DNA from: Ignavibacteria bacterium | Lineage (GTDB): Bacteria; Bacteroidota; Ignavibacteria; Tepidaquicellales; Tepidaquicellaceae | Direction of reading: 5' to 3' | DNA length: 64,000 bases | Assembly (NCBI GenBank): GCA_016716125.1 | Contig: JADJWZ010000039.1 | Location: forward strand, 75,445-139,444 | Part shown: positions 17,323 to 28,430 of the stretch, piece by piece | Numbering within the stretch: position 1 is the stretch's first letter | Layout: every line of letters begins with the position of its first letter | The notes under the pieces: model-generated | Database searches by the model: none | Told to the model about the DNA's origin: nothing | The model's input: the letters and a program-made list of their open reading frames with translations, nothing else | Made by a program: the position numbers and the translations under genes

Positions 17323-19862
17323 TCAGAATCTTGCGCTCAGTCCGATGGTAGGAAGTATCGGAAACATGCCTACTGTTTTTCTTTTAATGTTCAGATTCTC
17401 ATCAAGCGAATAATCATATCCCAGAATATTTTTTCTGTTATAAGCGTTTATAATATCAATATAAAAAGACCAGTCTGTTGACCAGAAGTTTGTATATGCA
17501 GTAGCGCGCAGATCAAGTCTGTGATAGTCAGGTTTGGTTTCGCTGAATTCATTTGCTGCTGAACCAAAATCAAGATTAAATAATACTTCCTGAGCAAGCG
17601 GATTTACCGCGATAGAATCACCGATAAGTCTCGGTGTGATGCCAACCGGCGGCGTAAATCTGAAGTTTGTTGCAAAGGTCCATCTGGCTCCGAGTTCAAG
17701 CCAGTTATTAAACCGGTAATTCAATACTACATTTGCCGTATGTCTCTGATCAAATCTGTAGGGAGTGGTGATATCATATTTATTTCTGTCAGAAAAAGAC
17801 AATGAATAATTTACCCAGCCGTATATTTTACTTTTTGGATTAACATATTTTTTCTCAATGCTGACTTCAAAACCGTAAGCATTTCCGCTGCCTATATTTA
17901 CAGGGTTTGTTGTAACTGAATCATACGGAAGTTTTTCAGAAGATCTCTCCCAGTTATAAAAACTTTTTATATATTCAGGATCAGTATTGGAAGGATCTTT
18001 AATGGAATACTGATATTTATATCCCGTAAGAATTTCCTGCTCCAGCAGGTTATCAAACTTTTTGTAATAGGCTTCGGACTTCATGAACCATTCATTATTC
18101 AGCCATTTATCAATTCCGAGAATAATATGATAGGCGTTCTCAGCTTTCAGATCTTTCTTGTCAGCGTCTTTCAGATCGTAAAATGTCCTTCCGTCCACCA
18201 GCTTTTCAAGTCCGGGAGACTGATAATAAATACCTCCGGAAAATCTCAGAGTCGTAACAGGATCAAGCGCATATCCAAGATTAAGACGCGGGGCAAAATA
18301 TGGTTTCTTTATTATTTGAAAATAATCGAGTCTCAATGAAGGCTGTATGAAAAATCTGCTGCCGGCTTTAAACATGCTCTGACCGTATAAATAAAGCCGG
18401 GTATTATTTTCTCCCTCCAGATTAAAATCATCCAGAAATGCAGAAGCGGTCGGAAGACTCTGAAACAAAGATCTTAACTGTTCATCAACTACTAAATTGT
18501 ATGAGAGATCTGTTCTTACCACATCCGCTCCGGCTCCGAATTCATACGAAGAATTTTTTCCCATAATAATGTTATTATTGCTCAGAGAATATTTTCTGAA
18601 AGAATATCTGGAATCAAAATTCAGACCAAACAAAGCTCCGATCTGTCTGAGACTGTCTCTTTGCTCAGGTGTATAATTTTCTCCATCGATAAGCGGATCC
18701 AGTAACTCACTGTTAAAATCATTATCACCGGTATTTCTGTACCACGAGAAAGTTGTTTTTGATATGAAGTTTTTCTTTGGAGTGAAATGCCATGCGGCGG
18801 AAAGCATTTCATTTCTTGAAACGTCATTCACAGCCACACTGTCCGGACTGGTATTATCCGCACCGGGAATTATATCAACACCGTCTCTTGAAAATACGCC
18901 GTTTACTATAAACTTACTTTTACCGAAATTACCTAACGCAATTTTAAACTGTATATCCCTGAAAGAAGGAAAGGATGAATCCTCCGTGATCAGTCCGGCT
19001 TTTTTTGCAAACGGTCCTATTACAAGATCATAGTAAGTTCTTCTCGATGAGACAAGCCACGAACCGGGTATATTAAAAGGATTCTTACCGTTAAATATTA
19101 CATTTGCATTTGAAATGCTTGCGTTGATCATTGAAGAAAAATTCCTCTGCCTGTCACCTTCCCTGTTCGTTACATCAAGTACAGCAGAAAGTCTGTCACC
19201 GTATCTCGCAGGGAACCCGCCGGTAATAAGAGAAATATCGCTGAGTGTTTCGGGATTGAACATACTGACAAGTCCGTATAGTCTGTAAGGATTAAATATT
19301 TCCACATCATCCACTACAATTAAATTCTGATCGGGACCTGACCCTCTGATTATAAGCTGTGATGTGAAATCATTCGGCGACGTAACTCCGGGAAGCGTTT
19401 GCAATGTTCTGAGAACGTCTTCCACTGCGCCCGGAAGCATTTTTACATTTTCGGGTTTAATGTTATACAAACTTGTCCGCAGATCGTCCTGCCTCTGCCT
19501 GAAAATACCGTAAACTTCTATCTCTTCTGTGCTGAATGATTTCTCAATGAGAAAAATATCAAATACTTTTCTTCGCCTTCACTAACACTGAGATTCCGGA
19601 ATGAATAAATATTGTATTCGGGGTAAACTACTTTTATTTCATAAGTGCCTGCTTCTAACTCTATTCTGTATTTTCCGGATCCATCAGTATTAACAGTATA
19701 TTTATCTTCTTCACCTATAATTTCCACCGGGACACCGGAAAGTTTGTTTTCCTTTTCACTGTAAACATTGCCTGTAATAACCGCTTTAGAAGAATCAGAA
19801 ACTGTCTGAGCATAAATACCGGGACAGAATATTATTAATAATAGTATAATTGAATATCGCAT
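17323..19862 (-). CDS. TonB-dependent outer-membrane receptor with CarboxypepD_reg-like domain, one indel
   Basis: The N-terminal part (19518-19862) begins with a signal peptide ending GIYAQ and a carboxypeptidase-regulatory-like beta sandwich (about residues 28-100). The second part (17323-19470 and upstream) holds the plug domain (VEDVLRTLQTLPGV, QLIIRGSGPDQNLIVVDDV) and the beta barrel ending in an aromatic residue (GLSARF). The frame breaks at the A4 tract (coding strand) at 19567-19570; adding one A gives EGEEKVFDIFLIEKSFSTEE, a natural junction. The repaired protein is about 846 residues. It imports a bulky substrate across the outer membrane using TonB energy; no SusD partner is adjacent, so the ligand is open. 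Confidence 0.88.
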
Positions 19863-19941
19863 TTGATTGTTTGTAAGGAATGATTTTTATAATACTGAAG
19901 TGAAAACTGCTATGGACTGGTTTAAGTTTCGTAAATCTATA

Positions 19942-20753
19942 TTAATTCTCATTGGATCTGATAATTTTATTCAGTTTAACCGCTGAAGTTCTGATTTTCT
20001 CTGAGATCAGACTCAGACTGTCCTCTTTTTCCGCTGCATATATAATTTCCCTGCTTGAGTTTATTACAAAATTTTTCGTTTTTATATTTTCCATCAATGT
20101 TTGCGGATCATTTCCCTGCGCACCAATACCGGGTATAAGAAGTGAGACTCCCGGATTCTTTTCGAAAAATTTTTAATTTCCTGCAGGTGATTCGCGCCGA
20201 ATACAAATCCGGTGTTATCTTCACTGCCGGCTGATAATATTGTTTCAGTTACATGCTCATACAAAAATCTTTCTCCGGCTTTCAGCATTTCAAAATCAGC
20301 GTAAGAATTATTCGAAGTCAGCGCTAATACGAATACATGCTTGTCCTTCCGTTTTATGAAAGGTTTTATGCAGTCAGTTCCCATATAAGGACTGATGGTA
20401 ACGGAATCGAAATTATATTTATCAAAATAAACTTCAGCATATTTCTCAGCAGTATTATCAATATCGCCTCTCTTTGCATCGCATATTTTTAACAGTTCGT
20501 CCGGAATTGATTTAAGACTTTCCCGCATTGCCTCTATACCCGCCTCTTCGAGATATTCATAGAAAGCGATATTAAGCTTATATCCGGCGCAGATATCCTT
20601 TGTACAATTTATAACAGCTTTGTTAAATTCGAGCGCAGGATTTTTGTAATTCAGAAAATAAACGGGTACCTTTTGTAAGTCTGTATCAAGTCCTATTACA
20701 AGATTTGATTTATTCTTTTCCCGGATCCGTTCTGACTTCTGCGTAAAATTCAT
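19942..20753 (-). CDS. pyrF: Orotidine 5'-phosphate decarboxylase (type 2), one indel
   Basis: PyrF catalyses the last step of UMP synthesis. The main part (20094-20753) contains NLVIGLDTD, the catalytic CDAKRGDIDNTA (D-x-K-x-x-D) and SPYMGTDCIKPFI. The frame is lost in the A5T5 stretch at 20165-20174. With one base restored, translation continues as KNFFEKNPGVSLLIPGIG, then AQGNDPQTLMEN, and ends at TAA 19942-19944. That C-terminal phosphate-binding segment is exactly what the family needs, giving about 270 residues. The gene lies between dcd and the TonB receptor and belongs to pyrimidine metabolism with dcd. Confidence 0.9.
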
Positions 20754-20796
20754 TAGTTAATTTTTTGTATTCTTTGAAATGATACCTGATCCTTTT

Positions 20797-21330
20797 TTAA
20801 AAATTCTTCCACATCATTGATTCGACAGGTTTATTTGTCTTTCTGTTATACTTAGCGCTCTGCTTTTTATTATAAGGTACAAGCACATCTCCTTCTACTT
20901 TGAAATAGATCAGCTGTCCGATCGGCATACCGGCATATATTTTCACCGGCTGTTTCACGGATATTTCCAGTGTCCAGTTATTTTTAAATCCGACATCTCC
21001 TTTTCCTGCAGTTGCATGTATGTCGATACCGAGTCTGCCGATACTTGATTTTCCTTCAAGGAATGGAACGTACTTGAAAGTTTCTGTATACTCCAGAGTA
21101 ACACCAAGATAAAGTTTCGTCGGATGAAGTATATGTCCGTCTTTCGGGATTTTAAAATAATTTACTTTATTATGAGCTTTTGCGTCAAGCACTTCATCCT
21201 TATACACTGCAAGCCATTCGCCGAGATGAACATCGTAGCTGTTAGACCCGAGACACTTTCTGTCAAAAGGTCTTACAAGTATATTTTTGTTTTCTATTTC
21301 CTCCAGTATCTGTTTATCTGATAATATCAT
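20797..21330 (-). CDS. dcd: dCTP deaminase
   Basis: A 177-residue trimeric enzyme that turns dCTP into dUTP (some homologues continue to dUMP). Family motifs are visible: FKIPKDGHILHPTKLYLG, FLEGKSSIGRLGIDIHATAG, GFKNNWTLEISV and AGMPIGQLIYFKV. The SSIGRLG segment includes the catalytic neighbourhood. Length is slightly short of the 180-195 common in other phyla but complete. It follows rodA after 30 bases, and pyrF is 43 bases downstream, so this is a small pyrimidine cluster after the shape genes. Confidence 0.92.
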   Translation of the reverse strand: MILSDKQILEEIENKNILVRPFDRKCLGSNSYDVHLGEWLAVYKDEVLDAKAHNKVNYFKIPKDGHILHPTKLYLGVTLEYTETFKYVPFLEGKSSIGRLGIDIHATAGKGDVGFKNNWTLEISVKQPVKIYAGMPIGQLIYFKVEGDVLVPYNKKQSAKYNRKTNKPVESMMWKNF

Positions 21331-21360
21331 TTATAAAATTTAATATTTACAATTTAAAAT

Positions 21361-22584
21361 TTAATATTGATTCCTGTATCTGTATGCGCTCATTCCGATC
21401 CCTATCATTACAAGGAATGAAATGAGTGAAGATATTCCGTAACTCATCATCGGAAGAGGGATACCGATCACAGGCATAATACCTATTGTCATTCCGACAT
21501 TAATAACGAGATGGAATAAAATGATCGAAGCAAATCCAATACAGGCGGCGCTCAGAAAATAATTCTTTGTAATATTTGCATTACTGACAAGCTTAAGAAT
21601 TATGATCATATAAAGAATCAGTATAGTAACTGATCCGATGAAACCGAATTCTTCTCCGATCATACAATAAATAAAATCCGTCCACTGCTCCGGGATAAAT
21701 TTAAGCTGCGTCTGTGTCCCCTGTAAAAATCCTTTGCCTGTAAGACCTCCCGAACCAATTGCAACTTTAGACTGAATTACATTATAACCGCTGCCAAGCG
21801 GATCTGTCTCAGGATTGAATACCGCTTTAATTCTTGCCTGCTGATACGGCATTAATTTATTATAAAGTATGTCAACAGAATATCCGATAATTATATTAAG
21901 TACAAGAGCGCCTGCAGATAGGAAAATATTTTTTTTGAACATGAGCAGAATAATCCCGATAAGCACAAGTGATCCTATAAAATAATTTATACCGAGGAAT
22001 GCTCCGATCACAGCAATTACCGGAGATAAAATACAGAAAAGCGCAAACGGAGATAATCCAACCCAGAATAAAACCGGAAGGATCATTGAAACGAAAACCA
22101 GCGAAGTACCCATATCAGGCTGCCGCATGATCAATGCAACAGGGATCAGTACGATCGCGCATGCTTTAAGGAAATCCGGCAGTCTGTTAATATTCCTGAA
22201 TCCCTCTTCTGACCTCGACAGGAAATTCGCAAGCGCAAGGACGGTTGCAATCTTGGCAAACTCCGACGGCTGTATTCCGAAACTTCCAATGCTGAACCAG
22301 CTTTTGGATCCGGAGATTTTTTTTCCGAAAAAAAGTACAAGTATTAACAGTACAATAGAAATAAAATATAATATATAAGAAGCTTTCGCGATATGTCTCG
22401 GAGGTATATAACTGATGAAGATCATCATTACAATGCCGGCAATTGCAAAGATAAGCTGCTTCGAAAAGTAATCAGTTTCGCTTGTATAAGTAGCGCTGAA
22501 TATTGCGATCAGTCCCGATACGATAACAGCAAGTGTCACGATGATCAGCAGCAGATCTACTCTTTCCAGTATACCTTTATTCAT
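21361..22584 (-). CDS. rodA: Rod shape-determining glycan polymerase RodA
   Basis: The 407-residue SEDS protein has about ten membrane segments and polymerises lipid II into peptidoglycan strands together with PBP2. Recognisable features are NYFIGSLVL in the centre, KVAIGSGGLTGKGFLQGTQTQLKFIPEQWTDFIY (given here in parts: the GxGxTGKG loop and the PEQWTDF stretch) and GIPLPMMSYGISSL near the C-terminus. The conserved Asp of SEDS proteins lies in PEQWTDF. It lies 22 bases after mrdA, its transpeptidase partner, in the standard mre-mrdA-rodA order. Confidence 0.94.
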   Translation of the reverse strand: MNKGILERVDLLLIIVTLAVIVSGLIAIFSATYTSETDYFSKQLIFAIAGIVMMIFISYIPPRHIAKASYILYFISIVLLILVLFFGKKISGSKSWFSIGSFGIQPSEFAKIATVLALANFLSRSEEGFRNINRLPDFLKACAIVLIPVALIMRQPDMGTSLVFVSMILPVLFWVGLSPFALFCILSPVIAVIGAFLGINYFIGSLVLIGIILLMFKKNIFLSAGALVLNIIIGYSVDILYNKLMPYQQARIKAVFNPETDPLGSGYNVIQSKVAIGSGGLTGKGFLQGTQTQLKFIPEQWTDFIYCMIGEEFGFIGSVTILILYMIIILKLVSNANITKNYFLSAACIGFASIILFHLVINVGMTIGIMPVIGIPLPMMSYGISSLISFLVMIGIGMSAYRYRNQY

Positions 22585-22606
22585 GAACTGTCAATAAATA
22601 TTTTTA

Positions 22607-24394
22607 TTAATCATAATCACCTACGGATTTTATTTCTTCACCTGTTTCATTAACGGAAACACCAAGATAATTCAGCATTAATGCTGCTGCAGTCGGCGCG
22701 CCAAAAGAAGACCCCCATCCTTCAAATTCACCGAGTACACAAATCGCTATCCTCGGATCATCAAACGGAGCAAACCCGACAAACCATGAATGATTTTTCC
22801 CGGATGAATTCTGAGCTGTGCCTGTCTTACCGCTTAATACTATTTCATCTGATTTGATCCTTGCTGCAGTACCGTTTCCGTTTACTACTAAAAACATTCC
22901 TTTTCTCACGGCTTCATAATATTTCAGCGGCAGGTCAATTCGTCTTTGTTCATATTTAACTATTTCCTCTTCATTATTCATACTGTTCCTGATTTTTGAT
23001 ACAAAATGCGGCTGACAGTAAAGTCCGTTCATTGCAATAGCCGCAGTATAAGCTACCATCTGAACCGGGGACACGCCGAGCTCGCCTTGTCCGATACCGA
23101 GACTCACCAGTAATCCCTGAGTCCATTTATTTTCACCGTAACGTTTATCAAAATATTCCCTCGAAGGAAGAAGACCGCTGGTCTCATTGGGAATATCGAT
23201 CCCCGTCTTTGTTCCGAATCCGAACATCTTGCTGTACTTATGATAATTATCAATGCCGACCTGCAGTCCGAGTTTATAATAAAAAACATTTGCCGATACT
23301 TCCAGCGCTCTCACTACGTTTATGCTTCCGTAAGAGCCGTGATCTGCAAAACTTCTGTTACCGAAAACAAAAGATCCGGGACAGGAGATCGTAGATGTAG
23401 TCGTAATTATTCCGGCTTCAAGCGCAGCCAGCGACATCATCATTTTCCAGGTAGAGCCCGGCGGATATTTCGTCTGAATTACCCTGTTAAAAAGCGGCTT
23501 CTGAGGATCTGTAAGAAGATTTGAAAATATTTTAGAATCTGTCTTACCTGAAAAAGCCGACAGATCAAAATCCGGCTTTGATACAAAGCAAAGTATCTCG
23601 CCGTTCCTCGGATCGACTGCAATGATCGCGCCTTGCTTTCCGTAAATTAATTTCTCTGCAAGCTCCTGCAGATCTCTGTCCATTCCGAGAATAAGATCTG
23701 TTCCGTTTACAGGCGGAATATCACTTTTGCCTTCATTTAAACTTCCTATCTCTCTTCCTTTTACATCAACAGTTATGAACTGATATCCTTTTACTCCTCT
23801 GAGATGGTTTTCATAATTTGATTCAAGTCCGTTTGCTCCGATCATGTCTCCCTGCTTATAATAATCTCCGATCTGCTTTTCAAGTTGTTTTGGTGAAATT
23901 TCATTGCAGTAACCGAACGAATGTGATCCCCTGAAATTATTCGGATAATATCTGATTGCTTCGACCTGATAATCCACGCCGTTCAGCCGGTCGCGGTTTT
24001 CAGCTATGAATGAAATTACCCTGAAGTCAACATCCCTTTTCACTTTTGCAGGATTAAATCTGTTTGTACCTTTTATGTTTTTTAAAGTCATTGCAAGACT
24101 ATCAGCAGAAAGCTCCAGCACTGTAGAAATTTCCTCAAGGATATTTTTATCAAACTGATTGGGAGTGATGGTAACTGTATATGAAGGTTTGTTGTCAACA
24201 AGTATATTACCGTTTCTGTCGTACATTATTCCCCGGGGAGGAGTAACGGTAATAGTCTTTATGGAATTTCTGTCAGACTCTTTTGTGAGTTCGTCTGATG
24301 TAAAAAGCTGCAGATATGCAAGCCGTATAATAAAAACGGCAAGTATCGACAGGCAGATCACAAAAATTACATATTTTTTTTTATCCAGATCCAA
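22607..24394 (-). CDS. mrdA: Penicillin-binding protein 2, transpeptidase of the elongasome
   Basis: A 595-residue class B PBP. After an N-terminal membrane anchor (about residues 8-28) comes the dimerisation domain starting PPRGIMYDRNG. The transpeptidase domain has the nucleophile in GSTWK (Ser314, Lys317), the SAN triad at 367-369 and SGKTGTAQ. Length is normal. It cross-links peptidoglycan during lateral growth and works with RodA, which is encoded directly downstream, and with MreBCD upstream. Confidence 0.95.
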   Translation of the reverse strand: MDLDKKKYVIFVICLSILAVFIIRLAYLQLFTSDELTKESDRNSIKTITVTPPRGIMYDRNGNILVDNKPSYTVTITPNQFDKNILEEISTVLELSADSLAMTLKNIKGTNRFNPAKVKRDVDFRVISFIAENRDRLNGVDYQVEAIRYYPNNFRGSHSFGYCNEISPKQLEKQIGDYYKQGDMIGANGLESNYENHLRGVKGYQFITVDVKGREIGSLNEGKSDIPPVNGTDLILGMDRDLQELAEKLIYGKQGAIIAVDPRNGEILCFVSKPDFDLSAFSGKTDSKIFSNLLTDPQKPLFNRVIQTKYPPGSTWKMMMSLAALEAGIITTTSTISCPGSFVFGNRSFADHGSYGSINVVRALEVSANVFYYKLGLQVGIDNYHKYSKMFGFGTKTGIDIPNETSGLLPSREYFDKRYGENKWTQGLLVSLGIGQGELGVSPVQMVAYTAAIAMNGLYCQPHFVSKIRNSMNNEEEIVKYEQRRIDLPLKYYEAVRKGMFLVVNGNGTAARIKSDEIVLSGKTGTAQNSSGKNHSWFVGFAPFDDPRIAICVLGEFEGWGSSFGAPTAAALMLNYLGVSVNETGEEIKSVGDYD

Positions 24395-24407
24395 TTAAGC
24401 TCTATTA

Positions 24408-24905
24408 TTATTTCTTTGTTTCAATTATGTTTGAAAATAAAATTAACAATACTCCGAATACTAAAGTGTATACTGATGTCGTCAGCACAAATTTCATAAA
24501 TATTTCACCGTATGAGATCGAAACACCCTGATAATAAATCCAGAAAAATATACTGTATGCAACAACGGTACATAAGAACATAATTCCGATGATCGATCTT
24601 TTTACAGAACTTTTTGAACTGTCTGAAAAAGAAAAATAACCGGCGATAAATCCGGCTACGCTGTAAGACAATGCCAGCAAACCTATAAAGGATCCGCTAA
24701 GAAGATCCATTGTCAGACCTGCAATAAATCCCGATATCATTCCGGGAATCTGACCTCTTGTTATCCCGATATAAATTACCAGTACTATTACAAGATCCGG
24801 AGTAATGTTATAGTTTGAAATTGCAATCAGCCAGATAAATGAGACCTGAATGATTATCAGAACGGCAAATATAATTGCGAATTTTAAATATTCTGAGAAA
24901 TACAA
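24408..24905 (-). CDS. mreD: Rod shape-determining protein MreD
   Basis: This 165-residue protein has about five to six hydrophobic helices. It has the MreD-type segment PDLVIVLVIYIGITRGQIPGMISGFIAG (quoted in pieces: PDLVIVLVIYIG and GQIPGMISGF) plus LDLLSGSFIGL, the most conserved part of the family. It is an elongasome membrane component of unclear biochemical role. The 8-base gap from mreC and the 13-base gap to mrdA fix its identity by context as well. Confidence 0.88.
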   Translation of the reverse strand: MYFSEYLKFAIIFAVLIIIQVSFIWLIAISNYNITPDLVIVLVIYIGITRGQIPGMISGFIAGLTMDLLSGSFIGLLALSYSVAGFIAGYFSFSDSSKSSVKRSIIGIMFLCTVVAYSIFFWIYYQGVSISYGEIFMKFVLTTSVYTLVFGVLLILFSNIIETKK

Positions 24906-24913
24906 TTTAAACT

Positions 24914-25741
24914 TTATTTTTTAGAGTAATACTCTTCGAGTATTAATCTTTCATTTTCCGGTAAATGCTTTAATACAAATACTTCCTCCAGTGCAGTAAA
25001 ATTTACAAGAGGTTTTACAATTACTTTCTTGAATAAATTATCCAGGTTACCTTCTTCTGAAACAATGCCTACGGGAATTCCGGCGGGAAAATAATTACTG
25101 TATTCCGAGGTTAAAATTATATCTCCCTGTTTGACATCTGCGCTCTTAGGTACATTATTTATAATAACATATTCCGAGCCGTCATAATTAAGTATTCCGT
25201 CGACCCTGCTCCGCTGTACTTTGACGGAAATGTTAAGATTTCTGTTCAGCAGTAACTGAGCAATTGAATAACTTGAACTCGTTGACACTATTCGTCCGAC
25301 TAATCCGTCATCTGTTATTACAGGCATATTTATTTTTACGCTGTCGGATTCACCTACATTAAGAGTAATAGTGTTCCTCGCCTGTACCAGAGATTTGTTT
25401 ACGATGCTTGCAATTATCACGCCGGATAAGTTTACATTCTTAAGACCAAGGAGTTTTGATAAACGGATGTTTTCCAGCTTTGCCTCTTTTAATTCGGATA
25501 ACTGATTTGACAATTCAATATTCTTTTCTCTGAGAAACTGGTTCTCTTTCTGAATTTCAAATACATTGGGGACAGCAGATACTCCGCTCTGGATAGTGCC
25601 GATAAATCCTACCGCAATAGCTCTGAAAAATCTTACCTGCGAATTGTCATTAGAAAAAATTAAGATGAGGGATAATACTATCAGTAATGAAAATATCAGA
25701 TATTCTTTAATGTTTAATAAAAATAATCCGATCGCTTTCAT
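24914..25741 (-). CDS. mreC: Rod shape-determining protein MreC
   Basis: A 275-residue protein with one N-terminal membrane helix (about residues 8-28), a coiled coil around residues 60-95 (KENQFLREKNIELSNQLSEL), and a C-terminal beta-rich periplasmic domain with VITDDGLVGRIVS and LILTSEYSNYFPAGIPVGIV-like motifs. MreC activates PBP2-RodA. It starts at ATG 25741, 93 bases after mreB. Confidence 0.92.
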   Translation of the reverse strand: MKAIGLFLLNIKEYLIFSLLIVLSLILIFSNDNSQVRFFRAIAVGFIGTIQSGVSAVPNVFEIQKENQFLREKNIELSNQLSELKEAKLENIRLSKLLGLKNVNLSGVIIASIVNKSLVQARNTITLNVGESDSVKINMPVITDDGLVGRIVSTSSSYSIAQLLLNRNLNISVKVQRSRVDGILNYDGSEYVIINNVPKSADVKQGDIILTSEYSNYFPAGIPVGIVSEEGNLDNLFKKVIVKPLVNFTALEEVFVLKHLPENERLILEEYYSKK

Positions 25742-25834
25742 TTATACTTATTCAATATTTTCAGCTTTAATAATATTTTTAAAAGAAGTGAAAATCAATT
25801 ATAACATAAAAATCGCAGATACCTGAATACCGTT

Positions 25835-26850
25835 TTATCTTCTGAGTAAAACTTTTTTATAATGATCAAGATCTTCAAGCACCTTGCCTGTTCCGCGGGC
25901 AACTGCGGTCAGCGGATCTTCGGCTACATATACAGGGACACCGGTTTCCATTTTAATTCTTTCATCAAGACCTTTAATTAATGCGCCGCCGCCTGTCAGA
26001 AAAATTCCCCTGTCAAGCAGATCTGAAGATAATTCAGGCGCTGTCTTTTCCAGCGCAACTTTTACCGCTTCTATCATTTGAGTAATCGGAGCGTTGAGCG
26101 ATTCTCTGATCTCAATGGAACTCACTTCAGTGATCTTCGGAACACCGGCTACAAGATCTCTTCCTTTAACTTCAATTATAACTTCTTCCTAAGAGGCATT
26201 ACAGAACCGACCTGACATTTAATTTCTTCGGCTGTTCTCTCACCGATCAGTATGTTATGATTATTCCGGAAAAATCTTATGATGGATTCCGTAAGTTCGT
26301 CGCCTGCAATTCTGATCGAAGTCCCGTTAGTGATACCCGATAAAGCTATAACCGCAATCTCAGTCGTACCGCCGCCAATGTCGACTATCATATTTCCGTA
26401 AGGCGCCATTACATCGAGACCAATTCCAATCGCTGCAGCCATCGGCTCTGATATAAGCCAAACTTCTTTTGCGCCAGCATGCTCAGCAGTGTCACGGACA
26501 GCTCTTTTTTCCACTTCAGTAATTCCGCTCGGTACGCAAATTACAATTCTTCTCGAAGGCATCCAGCTTGAGCTGATCTTCTTTATGAATTCTTTTATCA
26601 TGCCTTCGGCAATTTCAAAATCCGCTATCACTCCGTCTTTCATCGGACGAATGGTGTTAAGCTCTTTATGAACTCTACCCATCATTTTTTTTGACTCTTC
26701 CCCTATTGCAATTATTTTTCTTGAAGTTACATCATAAGTGACAATTGACGGTTCATTTAAAACAATTCCTTTCCCTTTCATATAGATCAGTGTGTTTGCA
26801 GTTCCCAGATCTATCGCTATATCATTGGAAAACATTCCTAAAAATGGCAT
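25835..26850 (-). CDS. mreB: Actin-like shape protein MreB, one indel
   Basis: The N-terminal part (26176-26850) contains NDIAIDLGTANTLIYMKG (phosphate 1), EPMAAAIGIGLD and VDIGGGTTEIAVI (phosphate 2). The C-terminal part (25835-26125 and upstream) has GRDLVAGVPKITEVS, LTGGGALIKGLDE and PLTAVARGTG. The frame breaks at about 26188-26193: one missing base after PL turns the expected PLxEEVIIEVKGRD into PLRKKL-stop. The repaired length is about 338 residues, normal for MreB. Because MreB is usually essential in rods and the rest of the operon is intact, a consensus error is the simplest reading. Confidence 0.9.
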
Positions 26851-26891
26851 TTAATAATCCTTCAAGTACTATGATAAATTTTAAAAAATTT

Positions 26892-28429
26892 CTAATGTTT
26901 GAAATGTCTTGTTCCTGTAAAAACCATTGCTATATCTTTTTCATCTGCCGCTTTTATAACTTCTTCATCTCTGACGGAACCTCCCGGCTGTATTACCGCT
27001 GCCGCTCCGGCTTTTGCAAGTTCCAACAGTCCGTCAGCAAACGGGAAAAATGCATCTGACGCTGTAACACTTCCTGTAAGATCATGACCAAACTCTTTTG
27101 CTTTCATCACTGCTATCTTAGTCGAATCAATTCTTGACGGCTGTCCACCGCCTATCGCAAGAGTTCTCAGATCTTTTACAAATACAACAGCATTTGACTT
27201 TACATGCTTTGAAATTATCTCTGCAAAGATCATATCCTCCGCTGCGTTTCTGTCAGCTTTTTTTAATGTTACAAATTTTAAACTGCCGGCATCAGTCTTT
27301 ACCGAATCTTTTTCCTGCAGTAAAACACCGCCGGATATTTTTCTGAACTCGGTTTTATCCTCTTTATATTTGAATCTGATAAGCCTTCTGTTCTTCTTTT
27401 TTTTTCAAGTTCTAAGGATTCATCTTCATAATCCGGAGCTAAAATAATTTCAGTGAACAATTTATCAATATCATTTGACGTTTTAAAGTCTAATTTTTTA
27501 TTAAAAATAATTATTCCCCCGAAAGGCGAGACTGTATCAGTTGAAAATGCTTTAGCGTATGCCCCGTGCAGCTCGTCAGATATAGCCGCTCCGCATGGAT
27601 TACCGTGCTTTATAATTCCGCAGAAAGGTTTCCCGTCACGGAAATCCGAAACTAAAGAATAAGCTGCATCTATATCAAGCATATTATTGTAGGAAAGTTC
27701 CTTTCCGTGTATCACTTCAAAAATTTCGTCAAAGTCATCTTTAAGTAATACAGCATTCTGATGCGGATTCTCTCCATACCTTAAGCTAATGCCGGTATAA
27801 GATCCGATATCCGGAATGTTCATAAAATTATTTTCATCACCGGTAATATTTCCGTAAAAATAATTTTTAATTTCATGATCATAAGCCGATGTTGTCTTAA
27901 ATGCTTTATAGGCGAGCATTCTTGAATACTCAATTGGAATTTTATTTGAGGTCTGATTCAGTACTCTTATATATTCTTCATACTGATATTTGCTAACAAG
28001 CACATTTACATATCTGAAATTTTTTGCCGCTGCGCGTATGAGCGTAACACCGCCGATGTCTATCTGCTCAATTGCTTCCGTATCAGTTACGCCTTCTTTC
28101 GAAACTGTTTCTTCAAACGGATATAAATTTACTATTACAAGATCTATAGGATCAAGTTCAAGATTTTTCATCTCAGTGTTATGCTCATCATTTTCCCTGT
28201 CATTGAGTATGCCCCCGAATATATTCGGATGAAGCGTCTTCACTCTTCCGCCAAGTATCTCGGGAAATCCTGTCAGTTCTTCTACTTTCGTTACTTCAAA
28301 TCCGCTTTCCGAAAGAAGTTTGAAAGTACCTCCGGTTGAAATAATTTCTATTTCGAATTTCTTTAAGCTTTCCGCTAATTCTATAATCCCCTCTTTGTCA
28401 TAGACACTGATCAGCGCTCTCTTTATCAA
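26892..28429 (-). CDS. purH: Bifunctional AICAR transformylase/IMP cyclohydrolase, one indel
   Basis: PurH performs the last two steps of IMP synthesis. The N-terminal MGS-like cyclohydrolase domain (RALISVYDKEGI, IISTGGTFKLL, GGRVKTLHP) and the transformylase domain (LRYGENPHQNA, FCGIIKHGNPCGAA) are in the upstream frame, 27299-28429. The downstream frame supplies KISGGVLLQEKDS, SNAVVFVKD, GGGQPSRIDS and the C-terminal GTRHFKH. The frame shifts at a run of nine T (27397-27405; A on the coding strand). One more A restores ELEKKKNRRLIRFKY. Repaired length is about 512 residues, as expected. It starts one base after purN ends. Confidence 0.92.
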
Positions 28430-28430
28430 T

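Noticed and set aside
19952..20176. Plus-strand open frame over the end of pyrF
   Set aside because: It is a shadow of the pyrF C-terminus on the minus strand after the frameshift.
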